Assembly (NCBI GenBank): GCA_018398815.1
Contig: CM031609.1
Location: forward strand, 35,087,472-35,151,471
Origin: Conus ventricosus
Lineage: Eukaryota; Mollusca; Gastropoda; Neogastropoda; Conidae
DNA: 64,000 bases
Direction: 5' to 3'
Numbering within the stretch: the first letter of the stretch is position 1; each line of letters begins with the position of its first letter. The notes under the pieces are model-generated. The model was not told where the DNA came from and made no database searches. It worked only from the letters and a program-made list of their open reading frames with translations. Both the position numbers and the translations under genes were made by a program. Below are positions 51,000 to 63,045 of the stretch, piece after piece.

Positions 51000-51376
51000 G
51001 GCACACATTGCCAGACTAATTAAGAAGCATCTTCTTGTCATGTGGCTCAGGTCGATGTCTTGAAAATTCACTTTGGTACAGCTCCATTTGTTGTCTTCCC
51101 TGATGACTTCGGAAATGAACGAGTGAACAATTGGACATGTCTTTTTTATTTCCGTTCAAACCAGTACAAAAATTTCAACGCTTTAGACTTCGCTTCTCTT
51201 TCCACCCCAAAGCCTTGAAACCTCACAAAGTAGCAGGACTGGACGCCTGGAACTGCTCATCATCGGTGTGGCCCGACCTGTTTCAACATTTCACGTGTGA
51301 TCTCACCTCCCAGTGTGCAGAGCATGAGGATGAGGCCCGCTGTCACTACACCTCTGACAGATGTGGACCCGGGAAG
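51000..51376 (+). CDS. CUB-LDLa receptor exon, version A
   Basis: The same exon as 63,046-63,541, with its 5' half lost in low-quality sequence. The readable part is the CUB end (FRLRFSFHP) and the LDLa (WNCSSSVWPDL....CDLTSQC..HEDEARC), finishing CGPGK before a GTAAAG donor at 51,377. See the other copy for function. It should not be counted as a second gene unless the duplication is shown to be real. Confidence 0.6.
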
Positions 51377-51661
51377 GTAAAGTTGAAAGAATTTCTGCAT
51401 GTGACAGTCTTATCAACAGGTGAGTTGGGCTCTGGATAACTACCAATGATAAGGACGTTCACAGAATTATACAAAGAGTGTCCCGGCAATCCGTTCGAAT
51501 GAGGGTGAACCTCTGTTCTGATAGAAAAGCGTCATGCGTGTGAACGGTCATTATAACCGTATAACCACATCTCAATTATGAGGATCTCAAGGCCAAGACA
51601 TGATCTACGTGCTCTGTTTAGGCCTGGGTGTTCATCTGACATGATCTGCGCAACTACAGTA

Positions 51662-51663
<2 letters not shown>

Positions 51664-51706
<43 letters not shown>

Positions 51707-51801
51707 TGTGTGTGGTGTGGTGTGTGTGTGTGTGTGTGTGTGTTGTGTTTGTTGTTTTCAGTTTAACGTCTTCCCACACAAGGTGATTTCAGACGGTGTG
51801 T

Positions 51802-51857
<56 letters not shown>

Positions 51858-51934
51858 ATGAGAGAGGAGAGAGAGAGAGAGAGAGCGCACTCGCGCGCGC
51901 CTGTGTATTTGGATGAGTGAGTGTGCGTGTGCGC

Positions 51935-52018
<84 letters not shown>
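51664..52018. repeat. (GT)n, (GA)n, (GT)n microsatellite cluster
   Basis: GT 51,664-51,745, GA 51,806-51,886, GT 51,937-52,017. The first two correspond to 63,831-63,914 and 63,969 onward. Confidence 0.95.
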
Positions 52019-52029
52019 AATTTCTTTTT

Positions 52030-53070
52030 GTGTATGAGGGGTTGTTGAAAGTTAAAGATAAATTCCTACTGGACTAACGTAGTAGATGGGGGCATAACGA
52101 ACAAAGTAAAGCATAATTATTTAATATTTTTGGTAAAGTCAGTGGAGTCGATCTATTATGTGAAATATTAGAACCAGTTTTGAGCACTGTATTCTTTACT
52201 CTGGACAATCTAGTAGCAGGTGACGTACAGAAGAGTTTCCCCACACATGCATGTAACATTTTTACTGTATTTGGTTCGGAGTGAATGAATTAAAGTTGCT
52301 ACCTCTCTAGATGTCGTATTTTCAAATTGTCTAATTGAGTCTTGGGCTGGATGTCGGGATTTGGTTGTATACAGTTGTGATAATATTGGCTATGTGTGTC
52401 TTCCAATAACCTCTTGAAACTGTTAAAGGATACTCTAGTAATTAAAGTATAACATTCTGATAGGTCTAGTGGAATGTTCAGAGAAGTCGTTCCATCAATG
52501 TTGCGAGCTGCTCTCCGGCAGCTTGGTCAACTTTCTCATTTGTGGAAATTCCACAGTGTGAGGGCACCCAACAGAAAGATCACATTTATTCTTTTCATCG
52601 ATAGGAGATGTGTCACATAATTAATTTCTGTAATAGTCTCACAGCGGATCTTTGGATTTAGAGACTGTAAGGCAGAAAGGGCTGACTTTGAATCACTGCA
52701 CAATAAAAGTTGACAATTTTCTATGGAAGACTTTAAAACATACTTCAGGGACATTAGAATAGCAACTAATTCTGCAGTAAATATGACAAGTGTTTGCCAA
52801 GATAATATAATTCCTCCACTTTTGATTTTGGTATTATAAAAGCTGCTCCTGCTCGATGGTCATCTAACACTGAACCATCTGTAAAAAATTTGCAGATGAT
52901 CCTTATATTGATTTTCCAAATGAGAATTTACATAATTTTTTAAAAGATATGGTGGATCGTTTTTGTTCAGTTCAGTATAATTTGTGTCAAAATTTGCTTT
53001 GGTTTGTTCCCAATTTGGGAGTGGGTGGAAAGGACGGATTGACAGTTATTTTGCTTTGGTTAATGTTGGT
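52030..53070 (-). mobile_element. 3' part of a LINE with RNase H domain
   Basis: On the minus strand a nearly complete RNase H reads through with a few frameshifts: TDGSV at about 52,875 (first catalytic Asp), FTAEL with the Glu at about 52,765, SDSKSALSALQSL at about 52,690 and WVPSHCGI with the His at about 52,555. The tail (CMCGE....HLLLDC..) decays to about 52,060 next to a GT microsatellite. RNase H removes the RNA strand after reverse transcription and marks I-like LINE clades. The RT itself is not in the window. Confidence 0.75.
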
Positions 53071-53109
53071 TTTTTTCAGAAGAGTAGATGTTATGACTGA
53101 ATAGATTTT

Positions 53110-53110
53110 G

Positions 53111-53166
<56 letters not shown>

Positions 53167-53614
53167 TGGTCCCCCCCCCCCCTACACACCTTGTTCTCTC
53201 TTCTCCCTGTTTCAATTGTTCTGTTAGCTTTTTAACGAATAATGCTGATGATGATGATGATGATGAAAGATGATGATGATGATGAGAGGAGGAGGAGGAG
53301 GAGGAGAAGGAGGAGGAGGAGGAGGAGGATTAATATTATAATCATTGTTGTTGTTGTTGTTGTCCATTATTATTATCATTAACATCCTCCATCTCCTCCT
53401 ACTCATTATGATCATCGTCAACACCTTCGTTATCAATGTCATGATTGTTATTGCTATTGTAATTATCAATATTCTTCTTCTTATAGGATTATAATTACCA
53501 TTATTATATTATGACTAACTATATTCTTATCATTCATTATATTATTAGTAACTACTAGAAATTTCTGTTATCATCATTAGCAGTATTGTCATTAATATTA
53601 TCAGTATCAACATC

Positions 53615-53661
<47 letters not shown>

Positions 53662-53763
53662 AGACGTGATGATGATGATGATGGATTGATGATGATGATA
53701 TTCATATGATGGTGATACTGATGATGATGATGAAGATGATGAAGATGATGATGATGATGATTT

Positions 53764-53800
<37 letters not shown>

Positions 53801-53830
53801 ATGATGATTTTTATCACCGTCTTCATCATT
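53110..53830. repeat. GT and GAT/GAG trinucleotide repeat cluster
   Basis: GT at 53,112-53,170, a C11 run at 53,171, GAT and GAG units at 53,243-53,330, (TTG)n at 53,346-53,364, and long GAT arrays at 53,614-53,810, just before the gap. Confidence 0.9.
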
Positions 53831-53900
53831 ATCCCTGTTTTTATTGTCATTATAAACAATACTTCTATAATCGTTACCCATTTACTTCCAGTTTTTTTTT

Positions 53901-54000
53901 NNNNNNNNNNNNNNNNNNNNNNNNNNNNNNNNNNNNNNNNNNNNNNNNNNNNNNNNNNNNNNNNNNNNNNNNNNNNNNNNNNNNNNNNNNNNNNNNNNNN
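53901..54000. other. Assembly gap, exactly 100 N
   Basis: One hundred N, the conventional placeholder for a gap of unknown size. It separates two contigs that carry the same locus. Confidence 0.99.
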
Positions 54001-55237
54001 ACAACCTCGTTGCCGATTTCATATGGTCAGAGTATAACAGTGTCATCAACAAAACATTTTTACTATACGTTGCTCTGATGCATTATACTCCCCTGTCCAC
54101 TATAGTAAATGACAGAACCGTTGCAGTTAAACGTAAGGCATCACTATAGTTATTCTTGGCAGAACCGTCTGTTTCTTTATCATTTTCATGCCGTCAAACC
54201 GTCGGAAAAAGATGGGAGGTTGAACTGCAACGTGTTTATATATCTGTCTTCTTATTCTGGGAGTAGAATTTTTAATGAGGTTGCTTTGAAAAAAAGAAGA
54301 AGATTTCTTAGTGTCCACGAACTGTATTTCAACAGCCTTTGTTTCCCATTTCGAGCATCCTGTCTGTTCTGTCTGTCTGTCTGTCTGTCCTGTCTGTCCA
54401 CACTCCCCTCTCCTCTCTCTCTCACTCCTCTCCTCTCATCTCTCTCTCCTCTCCCGCACCCCGACCGTGCGGACTTGTATTTTTTTTTCCCCAGCTTGCT
54501 GGGTTCTGTTTATTTGCTGAGCTCGTGTTTTAGATCTATTCAGTTTTTCCTCCCTTCCCGTGTAAGAAATTGACCAAACAGTGCATGGTCTTCGTGCATT
54601 GTTTCTTCTGCGAACAGAAGCGGATTTTTTCTTATTTTTGGAATACGTGTGGTTTTAAGGGAAATATCAGTGTTGAAATTGGCTCTTTCCCTCAAGATTC
54701 TCAACCGGTTTTTATGTTGGGTGGTTGTGCTGCGGAACAGCGCGGTGAGACGCCTTGAAGGCTGCCAGCTGTTGACAACAGTGATCCACAGCGCCCTGAG
54801 TGGGCTCATCTGTCGTCACCCCTGTAAGCCGATCCCTTGCCAAGGAAACAACCCCGCCTGACGTTTATACAAAGGGACGACTGTCTGTCTATGGCCAGTG
54901 TGTGTACAAGTGGCCTGTAAAAGCCAGCTAATTAATTTGTGGTGGAGACGATGGACCTCGCAACACCCGTGCTTCCGAGTCCTGTTTTCCCCCACTCCAT
55001 CCTGTCTGTGTTGTGCTTAAAACTACTTCTTCCACAAGTTACAGACTACATACATCACGTCCTTCCATGGCCAGGATGGCCGTCACAGTCTACATTAACT
55101 CTCCTCCCCCCCCCCCCCCCGCCTAACCATGGTCAAGTCCGTCCACAGTAATTGACAATGCAGTACTGCTGATTAGTAGTGCACAGTCAGACAACCCTAA
55201 ACTAAAAGCCACGCCTTGACACGAAGCAAAAACTTTT

Positions 55238-55385
55238 AGATTTTCCCCAACTCAGAACTCTCACTCGTTGGCGTTGATGCGTTAGCTCTTCGCTACCTAA
55301 ATGACCCTGTCCCTGACTCTCCATTCAACATTATATGGGAAGACCGGGATGAGGGCAAGAACGTTATCAAAGTACCGCTGTGCTG
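55238..55385 (+). CDS. Possible exon of unknown function
   Basis: After AAACTTTTAG an open stretch reads IFPNSELSLVGVDALALRYL then DPVPDSPFNIIWEDRDEG and ends VPLC before GTGAGT at about 55,390. Acceptor, donor and composition look exon-like. A possible next exon starts after GGGTTTTAAG at about 55,530. I recognise no domain. It could equally be the start of the retrotransposon ORF1 that follows. Confidence 0.3.
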
Positions 55386-55835
55386 TGAGTAGTTTCCAAT
55401 ACAAGTTAGCTAAAACATTTGTTCAATTTACAAGCATGACCCTAAAATGCCTTACAACTAACACTTTTATTTCCTAAAAAAAAATAACAAGAAAAAAGGG
55501 TGCTGGTTCATGCTTATTCCCGGGTTTTAAGTGTGAGGCAAGGGCAAAAGACTGAGTTTCAAATATTGTGTGCCATTTGTTGGCAAACCTCCCAAGATTC
55601 TGGCATGGATGCCAGCCATGTGTGGAGACACAGCGCTGGGCTAATTCATCACACCCAAGGACGATGCCAACAGTGACCAAGAGCAGACAATTGCAGGAAC
55701 TCAGTGTGAAGGCCCGTTATCACCTGAGCTTCCTTGCGGATACAGCCAGCCACAACGTCATCTTCCGAAACCCCGAGCCGCAATCACTGTGTGATTCACA
55801 GTCCTGTGAGGTCAACACTGATGTCACAGAGCCTG

Positions 55836-56425
55836 CCAGTGACACTGACCCCACTACCCCAGAGATAACAACTACCAGTGACACTGACCTCCACTACACC
55901 AGAGAAAACAGCTGCCACTGTGACCCTGACCCCCCTCCCCAGAGAAAACACTCCAGTGACACTGACCCCACTACCCCAGAGAAAACAACTACCAGTGACA
56001 CTGACCCCACTACCCAGAGAAAACCACTACCATGACACTGGACCCCACTACCCCAGAGAAAACAACTACCACCCCAGTGACACTGCCCCACTACCACCCG
56101 AGAAAACAAATCTACAGTGACACGACCCCCACTGACCCCAGAGAAAACAACTACCAGTGACAATGACCCCACTACCCCCAGAGCAAACAACAACCAGTGA
56201 CACTGACCCCACTAACCCCAGAGAAACAACTAACCATGACACTGACCCCACTACCCCGAGAAAACAACTACCAGTTGACACTGACCCCACTACCCCAGAG
56301 AAAAACAACTACCAGTTCACTGACCCCACTACCCCAGAGAAAACAACTACCATAAACACTGACCCCACTACCCAAGAAAACACCACCAATGACACTGACC
56401 CCCCTACCCCAGAGATAAGATCAAC
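55836..56425 (+). repeat. 39-bp tandem repeat encoding a mucin-like 13-mer
   Basis: About 15 units of 39 bases encoding SDTDPTTPEKTTT, rich in Thr, Pro and Asp, like an O-glycosylated stalk. Individual units have lost or gained single bases, so the frame wanders. Upstream coding (about 55,570-55,835) and downstream coding (to about 57,350) lie in the same orientation, so the repeat is probably part of one protein-coding region. Confidence 0.85.
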
Positions 56426-57355
56426 TACTGACATTACCTACTGACAACACAGACCCCACCACCACCAATGCCAGTACAAGCACAGACCAAAAAATTGCAT
56501 CCAGTGCTCTCTTTCTTTCACTGCATCGTCTGTAATCCTTGCATCAAAAGCCTTGATGCAGATATTAAAACTCAGATTGACAACAAACTGAGGATTTTAA
56601 AAAAAACCAACGATGCAGGAGAAAATTGACAGTCTGCAAGATGATGCATCACACAACGCAATCAGCTCAAAGAACAAACGAAGCTATTGAAGTGTGGTCT
56701 GACCCGACAAAAGCCCCTCTTGAAATCAGCACGTGACTGTCAGCACCATACCACGTCCACTGTAAAGTCCATCAAAAAATTCAACCAGCCAGAACTAAAA
56801 CAACAGGAACAATCTAGCGATGTGTGTACCAACAATAGAGGTGTTACGGCTGACAAAGAACAGACTGTCCACTCACCTGTGACCGACTTTCCGTCACTGT
56901 CACCAGCAACAAATCATCAGCCATTGACAGACAGCAGACTGACTTCCATCCAACCCTGTCATAGGTAAAACCACAGCAGTCCTGACCGACAGCTCAATCA
57001 AACTACCCCCAAAATTCAGATCTCCCGTCCTTCCCCCGAAAGGCAAACTTGTCCAACTTCATTGTGGGGATTCTAACCTTCAGTATATTGACCGACAGAG
57101 ACTGGACAGACGGGGCTCACACCATGTACGCACAATGCCTGGGGCAAGGTGACTGACGTCACTTGCTGCCCTCAGAGATTGTGCAGTACGAGAGGATGTC
57201 AGGCGGGTGGCATTGCATGTGGGGGAAACGACCTTCACACAAACACTACTCTGAAGACCCACGCTTCCAGCCGGACTTGGGTCCGCTTCTGGGACAGGTG
57301 AAAGAGAGTTTTATTTCTCCTGCTGCCAAATTGCTGTCTCTGCCCACTTCCTAGA
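56426..57355 (+). pseudogene. LINE ORF1-like region: coiled coil and SGNH/GDSL esterase domain, frameshifted
   Basis: After the repeat come a Cys-x2-Cys segment (CIVCNPC), charged helical sequence (DADIKTQIDNKLRIL, KIDSLQDD), a Lys/Ser-rich linker, and at about 57,045-57,235 an esterase-like domain. GDSNLQYID at about 57,073-57,099 is block I with the catalytic Ser. APGAR-like MPGAR, ALRDCAVREDVRRVALHVG and then NDLH in a shifted frame are the G.ND block III. Esterase domains in ORF1 are known in CR1/L2-type LINEs, where they may bind or modify membranes or nucleic acid. At least three single-base breaks interrupt it. A host SGNH hydrolase is the alternative. Confidence 0.5.
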
Positions 57356-59100
57356 AAACCTATCCCTTTGAAATTCATTAATTGATGAATAGGGAAACTG
57401 CATGTCCTATTGCAGAAACCAGTGCCTTTTTTTTGTTTGAAACAAATTTCGTTGATCAAAATCTTAGATCGTTCAAAGTTATTTCACATCGGATGTATTC
57501 ACCTGTCTGCCAGTGGCTTGTCGCTCTGGTTACGGCAAATCATTCAGTTTCCTGCACTCTCCGTGTGAACCGGCCTCCACGCAATTACGGGTAATGGGGC
57601 AAACCCAGAGCTATGACAGGAACAGCCCATTGCAACAAACCCGTAACGATCACAGATCTTTAGTTCAAAATTTAAAGAAAACCAAGTCAAGCGCCCTGTC
57701 CTAACTGAGTATTTCACGTCGGAGTGTGCAGGCCCTGTACCCCCCCCAGTCAGTAGAAATCGTCCTGATTTCCTAGCCTACCACAATTTACCCCCAAGAC
57801 AGTTCAAGGTAGCTCAAACAATCACTTGGACAATGCACCCTGAAAATTGTCCACCAGAAATTCCTTTTGTTCAAATGAAACCTTTCCCACCATGCAATGC
57901 CACCCATGCCGTACTTTAACAGACCTCCCATGACATCAATGCCGATGTTCCCCCCCATGTGCCTTTGAGTCTTTCGTCCCCCCTCCCTCCTCTGCCTTTC
58001 AATCCTTGGATACAAATGGCATCCTTTCATCCCTCTCCCCCTGTCTAACCGAAATCCGGTAGCCGGAATTCAGATAACAGCTGCTGTCTCGCTTCCAAGT
58101 GCAAGGCCCGAGCCCTTGTCTAAACCCTTTCCCCCCCCCCCCAAGTTTACCCATCCCCTGCCTCTCCGACTCCACTAACCCCCCCCCCCCCCTCACCCCC
58201 AGCCGTGTCTTCCCTTTCCTTCCTGCTTGCTCCGTCTCGCCTTCCATTCCCTTCCCACCACGCACTGACATCCTCCTTCCCTTCCCCCCCTCCCCCCAAC
58301 CCTGTGATCCCTGTCCTCCCCCCCCCCCCCCCCCCCCCCCCCCCTCTCCCCGGTATTGCTTAGGTACTGTGGATGACTGTACTATAGTGACCCGGACAGC
58401 TTGAAAGCGACATTTGTCTTGTTGGTCATACTTTCCTGAATACGTTATCGGAAACACATACTTGAATTGTCCTTTGGACTGAACTTCATTGCCTGCTTTT
58501 TGGATTTTTGTGTGTTACTGGAATATTTTAATGATGTCTGAATTTATATTTAATTTGTTTGTTGTAACAGTATATCTATTTTGTTTTATATTGCTCAGGA
58601 CTTTACTCTAGAATTAATACAATGGACCAATGTGTAATGTAATTAATAACTGATACTGGATTACGCTTTCGGTCACCTAAATGTTTAGTGCATCTGTCCC
58701 CAAAGATTCATGATGTCTTGATTTCCCTTCCTAAACGAATCCCAATGCTAATTCATCTGCTGGTCTTAGTGAAATCCCTTGACTGCTCCGTTAGCACTGA
58801 TACAGCTTTATCCATGACTAACTATAGAGGCGTTTGACCGGGGGGGAGTGGGGGTGGGTGGGGGTGGGGGGGGGGGTGGTTGCCGCGATGCACATTCGCG
58901 CTCTGGTGAGAGGGGACTGGGGGGGGGGGGGAGAAGTAAGGGCTTGTTTATAAATGATATAATAATTAAGAAATTTATATTTTATGAAAATAATTTATAT
59001 ATTTACTAGTCTAATATATTTATATAAAAAAATTTATAAAAAATATTAAATATAATTTTAAAAAGATATATTCATCAAGCATCGCTCAACTGTAACAAAA
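57356..59100. other. Non-coding: C/CT-rich tract and an AT-rich insert
   Basis: 57,720-58,345 is CCC/TCC-rich with a C26 run at about 58,319. 58,837-58,935 is G-rich. 58,945-59,075 is almost pure A/T (for example TTATATTTTATGAAAAT) and is not matched in version A, where the flanks lie next to each other at about 47,400-47,460. I see no gene. Confidence 0.55.
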
Positions 59101-59129
59101 GGCGGCGTTGACTAGAGCCTAATAATGTT

Positions 59130-62100
59130 GAATGCATGTGGCGCAGGTCAAACCCTCCAAGCTCACCCCTCATATCCTAGTTGGGATAATGTACGGGAAA
59201 TCCCGCTGCCGCCACTTTCCTTGGTATGACAACTTTGTAACAATGATGGATGATGTATATAAAGAGCTATCCAAATGTCCATTCTTCCTCGTTGATTTTA
59301 ACATTGCTCTGTTTAAAACGGCAGCCTGCCGGGATGCGGAACCACCACACTCTTGGCTTGCATCAGCTTATTCATAATCCAACTAGAAAATTTCGCAAAT
59401 ACATCTTCTACATGCTGGATCATATCCTACACCGAACAACAAAGCCATGGTATCCAACATAACAGTGGGCAACAAAAGCAAGCGAACCCACTGTCTCATT
59501 TTGTGCACTTGGTCTTGTAAACTTCCAAAGCCACAGAATAACGGCCACACAACCATTCCAATATCGCTGCTTCAACAATTCCAGTAGAGATGAATTTTTT
59601 CCTCGATTAAGCTTAGCTCCCGTTCTACAGTGTACTCAATTACACAGATCCAAATGAAGCGTATAATACCTGGTATAATATCTTTCTCTCAATCGTTTGA
59701 TAAACGATGATTGCCCCACTTAGAAGAGAAAGGGTAAAAACACAGAGTAACTTCCCTCCACTGGCTGATCACAAAGACATTATTATAGAAATGGCCTAAG
59801 GCTGCACTTAAAACCCGCAAAAGAAGTAGATGAATATAAAACGCAGAGAAACAGAGTATCAGATCTAGTTGAAAATCAAAATCTGGAAGCATTTAGGAAA
59901 CTGATAAACGCAAACAGATACTCAGCATCATTATGGCGTGCTGTTAAATGAAATACCTGACAAGTCGAGAAAGAAATCAGATATGCTTGCGACTATGTGG
60001 AGTCTGCTAACACTTTCAACAATCATTTCCTTCGGTCCCTGAATCAGTTACAAACGCTGCCATGTCACATTCTTTAATCGATTATGAAACTCCAGCTGTT
60101 CTTCAAATCGTTTTTGGTCAAAAACGATTAAATACTAGAATTCATTTATCATCCCCTTGGCATGCTATTAAAGAAGTTGTTCCTTAATTTCAAAACTTAA
60201 AAATAAAAAAGCAATGGGTCCAGATAACTTAAATGATTTCTATACTCAAGCTTGCCTCTATACCTTACAATTGGACACCCTTACGTATGTTTTATAAATT
60301 TGGTATTGATCAGAATGTCCTTCCCAGGTGGTCTAAAGGGCAGCAAAAGTGATTTCCCATACCCAAATCAAGAGATCTCACTGATTTAAATCAATTTTAG
60401 AAGAGAACCAATATCTCGTTTAATCCGTTGTACTCGAAACCTCTAAGATGTCATGTTCACAACACCTACTAAACAGATGGAACATCCACAAAACTGTTCC
60501 ACCCATTTCAGTCAGGCTTATCGTCGAAATCACTCATGCCACACAGCCTTAACACGCCACTGTGATTACAGGGGCTATCAGCCCATCAACGACAGAAAAC
60601 TCACTGGAACTGTTTTTCCTCGATTTTTAAGAAAGCGTTTGATCTTGTAGACCCAACATATAATTAAAAAAAAATGACTGCTTATTTCAAAATCCGCAGT
60701 AGTCACCTTCTTTCAGTCATATCTTGAAAGCAGGACCCAGCCGTGTTACTTAAAAAACGGTACTTCACGATTTCCCCTCTGAAGAATAGTGAGCTGTGGC
60801 GTTACCACCAGGCTCTGTCCTTGGACCTCTTCTTCTTCGTATTTTTATAAATGACCTACCGATGCACATATCTCACAATTGAATGTCCAGCTTGATCTGT
60901 TCGCTGACGATAGGTCTCTTCACTGTTAGTGAAACAAACATCATGTCTGTACCATATCGTTACAACAAAGTATCCACTGATGTCTTAGAATGGGTGCAAA
61001 CCAACACCGAATGGTCCTTAATCCGCACAAAACAAAATGTATTCCTATCATCGAGACAGAAACATCAACGACAGCATCTTAAGTTGAGCTACCAATGAGT
61101 GAAACCTTGATCGAGCAGGTTAACCGAACACCGTGTCTTAGCGTGATCATTGATGAGAACTTTACATGGCAATCACATATCAATCATGTTGCAAACAGTT
61201 TATATAGGCTCGCAATATGTTTTTACCTCAATATATCTCAGTCTTATGTTGAACCACATATCCGGAACTTATTTTTGAAGGGCCAAGCCCATAGTCCTTT
61301 CTCGCATCAACTATGAGTCCACTGTCCTGGAGTGGGTGCCGGTGAAAATCACATAAAAAAGATCAACTCTATGCATCTAGGGGAATTAACTGATTCTTCC
61401 CGACAAGTCTCTATCAAACCACGGCAAATTCGCAAAACTAATGAATGTTTACCACTGCAAGAGCCAACTGACCCCTATAATAAGGCATACAAACTGTTTT
61501 AAAGTCCATGCAAACATGGCGCAAATTCTTGCTGAGTATTAATCCAAATGGCCAACAACGCGATATGATTCAAATAAACTTCATTATTACCAACTGTCCG
61601 CAAATTGATTTGTATCAAATCTAGTTATTAACCACATATTTGTTGGTCCTCTGTGTGGAAACTCTTCCTCCGTCTGCCAAAACATGTCAATCACTGCCGC
61701 CTTCAAATCAGCAGTACTTAAACATTTATTTGAACAATAAACTCTAACCTTTGATCTAGCTCAACGCCCTACTTTTATGCTTGCCTCTATATTACTAATG
61801 AAATGTGTGTGTGTGGGGGGGGGGGGGGGGGTAAAATGGGTGTGGCTGTGGTATGTCGCATGCGTGCGTGTATGTGTTGGCGTGTGCATGCATGTGAGCG
61901 CAGCGCGCGTACGTGTCCTGATTGTGTTTGTGTAATTTTTGTAATGATTTTTTTTTTACTAAATATTAATCTAATACTATTTTTATTGTTAATATTGTAA
62001 TGTTTTGCTAAATTCTTCATTGTTTCTGTCATTATTATTGTGCGTTGTTTAGTTGAATTTGTAGAATAGCAAGGACAGATTGGAAGACTAGGCACTGCCT

Positions 62101-62140
62101 AAAATCACTATCCTTGGGAGTAATAAAGTTTTTGAGTCTG
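59130..62140 (+). mobile_element. Non-LTR retrotransposon with endonuclease and RT (family B, CR1/L2-like), decayed
   Basis: Endonuclease traces: ILVGIMYGKSR, then MMDDVYKELSKCPFFLVDFN (D for the usual G in GDFN) at about 59,250-59,310, GLHQLIHNPTR and DHI near 59,365-59,430. RT traces: KKAMGPDN at about 60,205, PFQSG near 60,508, KKAFDLVDPT near 60,633, FINDLPMH at about 60,845 and the catalytic FADD at about 60,900, then a LGVIIDENFTW-type stretch at about 61,140. The coding ends near 61,740. A 3' UTR with a G18 run (61,816) follows, ending in AATAAAG and GAGTCTGAGTCT at 62,110-62,135. Many stops and frame changes show a dead copy. Confidence 0.75.
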
Positions 62141-63045
62141 AGTCTTGATCTTCTCTCTCTCTCTGATCGTGCCAGGTGTACACTCTGTATTACACGACCA
62201 ATTTACTTTCAGGGGGCAAACCTTATCATGAGTCCAATTAGGCTGTATTCAAGTGCTCACTTTTTCACACTTTTAAACATTAAAAAACCTGTTTTATGAT
62301 CATATTGCATTTTCTAGCAACCTTATGTCACATTTCTAATTATTCTTAGTGTGTACTTTAGAAGCGCATCAATCAATATCACGAAATTGAAGTACAAACG
62401 CATGACCACGACTTCTTCTACATGCACTAAACAGTGGGAAGAAAATACTAATCAAAATACCGACACTAAGCCTAAATCCGTGGAGAGCTCAGACGTCCGA
62501 TATGATCAACAGACTGGAGATCTATCCTTTGAATTATCGTAATGCTTGAGACGATATCTTCAAGAAATAGCTAGTAATACAGAAAGGGATACTTTCAACA
62601 TCTTCTTCTTTATTAAGATTTTACAATTACGAAATATCAGCATTCATACCATGAGAAAAGTTTCATTATTCTTTTAAAACATGCTAATTTACCAGCCTGT
62701 ACACAGTAAATTCAGTTTGGTCATGATTGGTGGTGAATGCATAGTAAATCCGCTCAGGGTAGCACACCAAAATTCAATAGGTCCATCATTGAGTCACAAT
62801 CATCCTTTCCATCAACTTCGATTAATGTGGGTTCAGCAGTTCTTGTATCATTTTGCTAACAGTTAGTCAGTCAGTCAGTCAGTCAGACAAAGAGTCAGTT
62901 AGTCCGACATACAGACAGACGGACAGACAAGGAGATAAAGCAACTGACACGGGTATGAACATACCTGGCAGAGATGGTAAAGAAAAACTGTTGGACTCCA
63001 TCGCCTTGAATGTTCTGACCTGATGAGACATCTGTTGTTGCACAG
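62141..63045. other. Non-coding upstream of the CUB exon
   Basis: AT-rich, with (CAGT)n at 62,861-62,886 and (CAGA)n at about 62,910-62,930. It probably belongs to the intron before the CUB/LDLa exon. Confidence 0.5.

Larger units (their letters stand above)
38960..51020. other. Low-fidelity sequence island 2 (homopolymer-smoothed)
   Basis: Homopolymer runs dominate: G27 at about 38,999, C26 at about 44,039, long C blocks at 46,770-46,982 and G blocks at 49,418-49,781. From 43,130 on, a cleaner version of the same DNA exists at 54,001 onward. Comparing the two shows isolated bases dropped or changed to match a neighbour in this version. ORFs made of poly-P, poly-G or poly-F in this island are artefacts. 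Confidence 0.75.
43130..52020. repeat. Duplicate segment, version A (poor quality to about 51.0 kb)
   Basis: Matches 54,001-64,000 in the same orientation and order. The GCCGATTT..ATATGGT start is at 43,137 and at 54,012. CCAGCTAATTAATTTG is at about 43,865 and 54,920. The 39-bp repeat array, the SGNH region, CAGCTTGAAAGCGACATT at about 47,026 and 58,398, and the CUB/LDLa exon with the GT and GA microsatellites that follow it all recur. It ends 1.9 kb before the N gap. The region after it (52.0-53.9 kb) should correspond to sequence beyond the window end. Confidence 0.9.
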
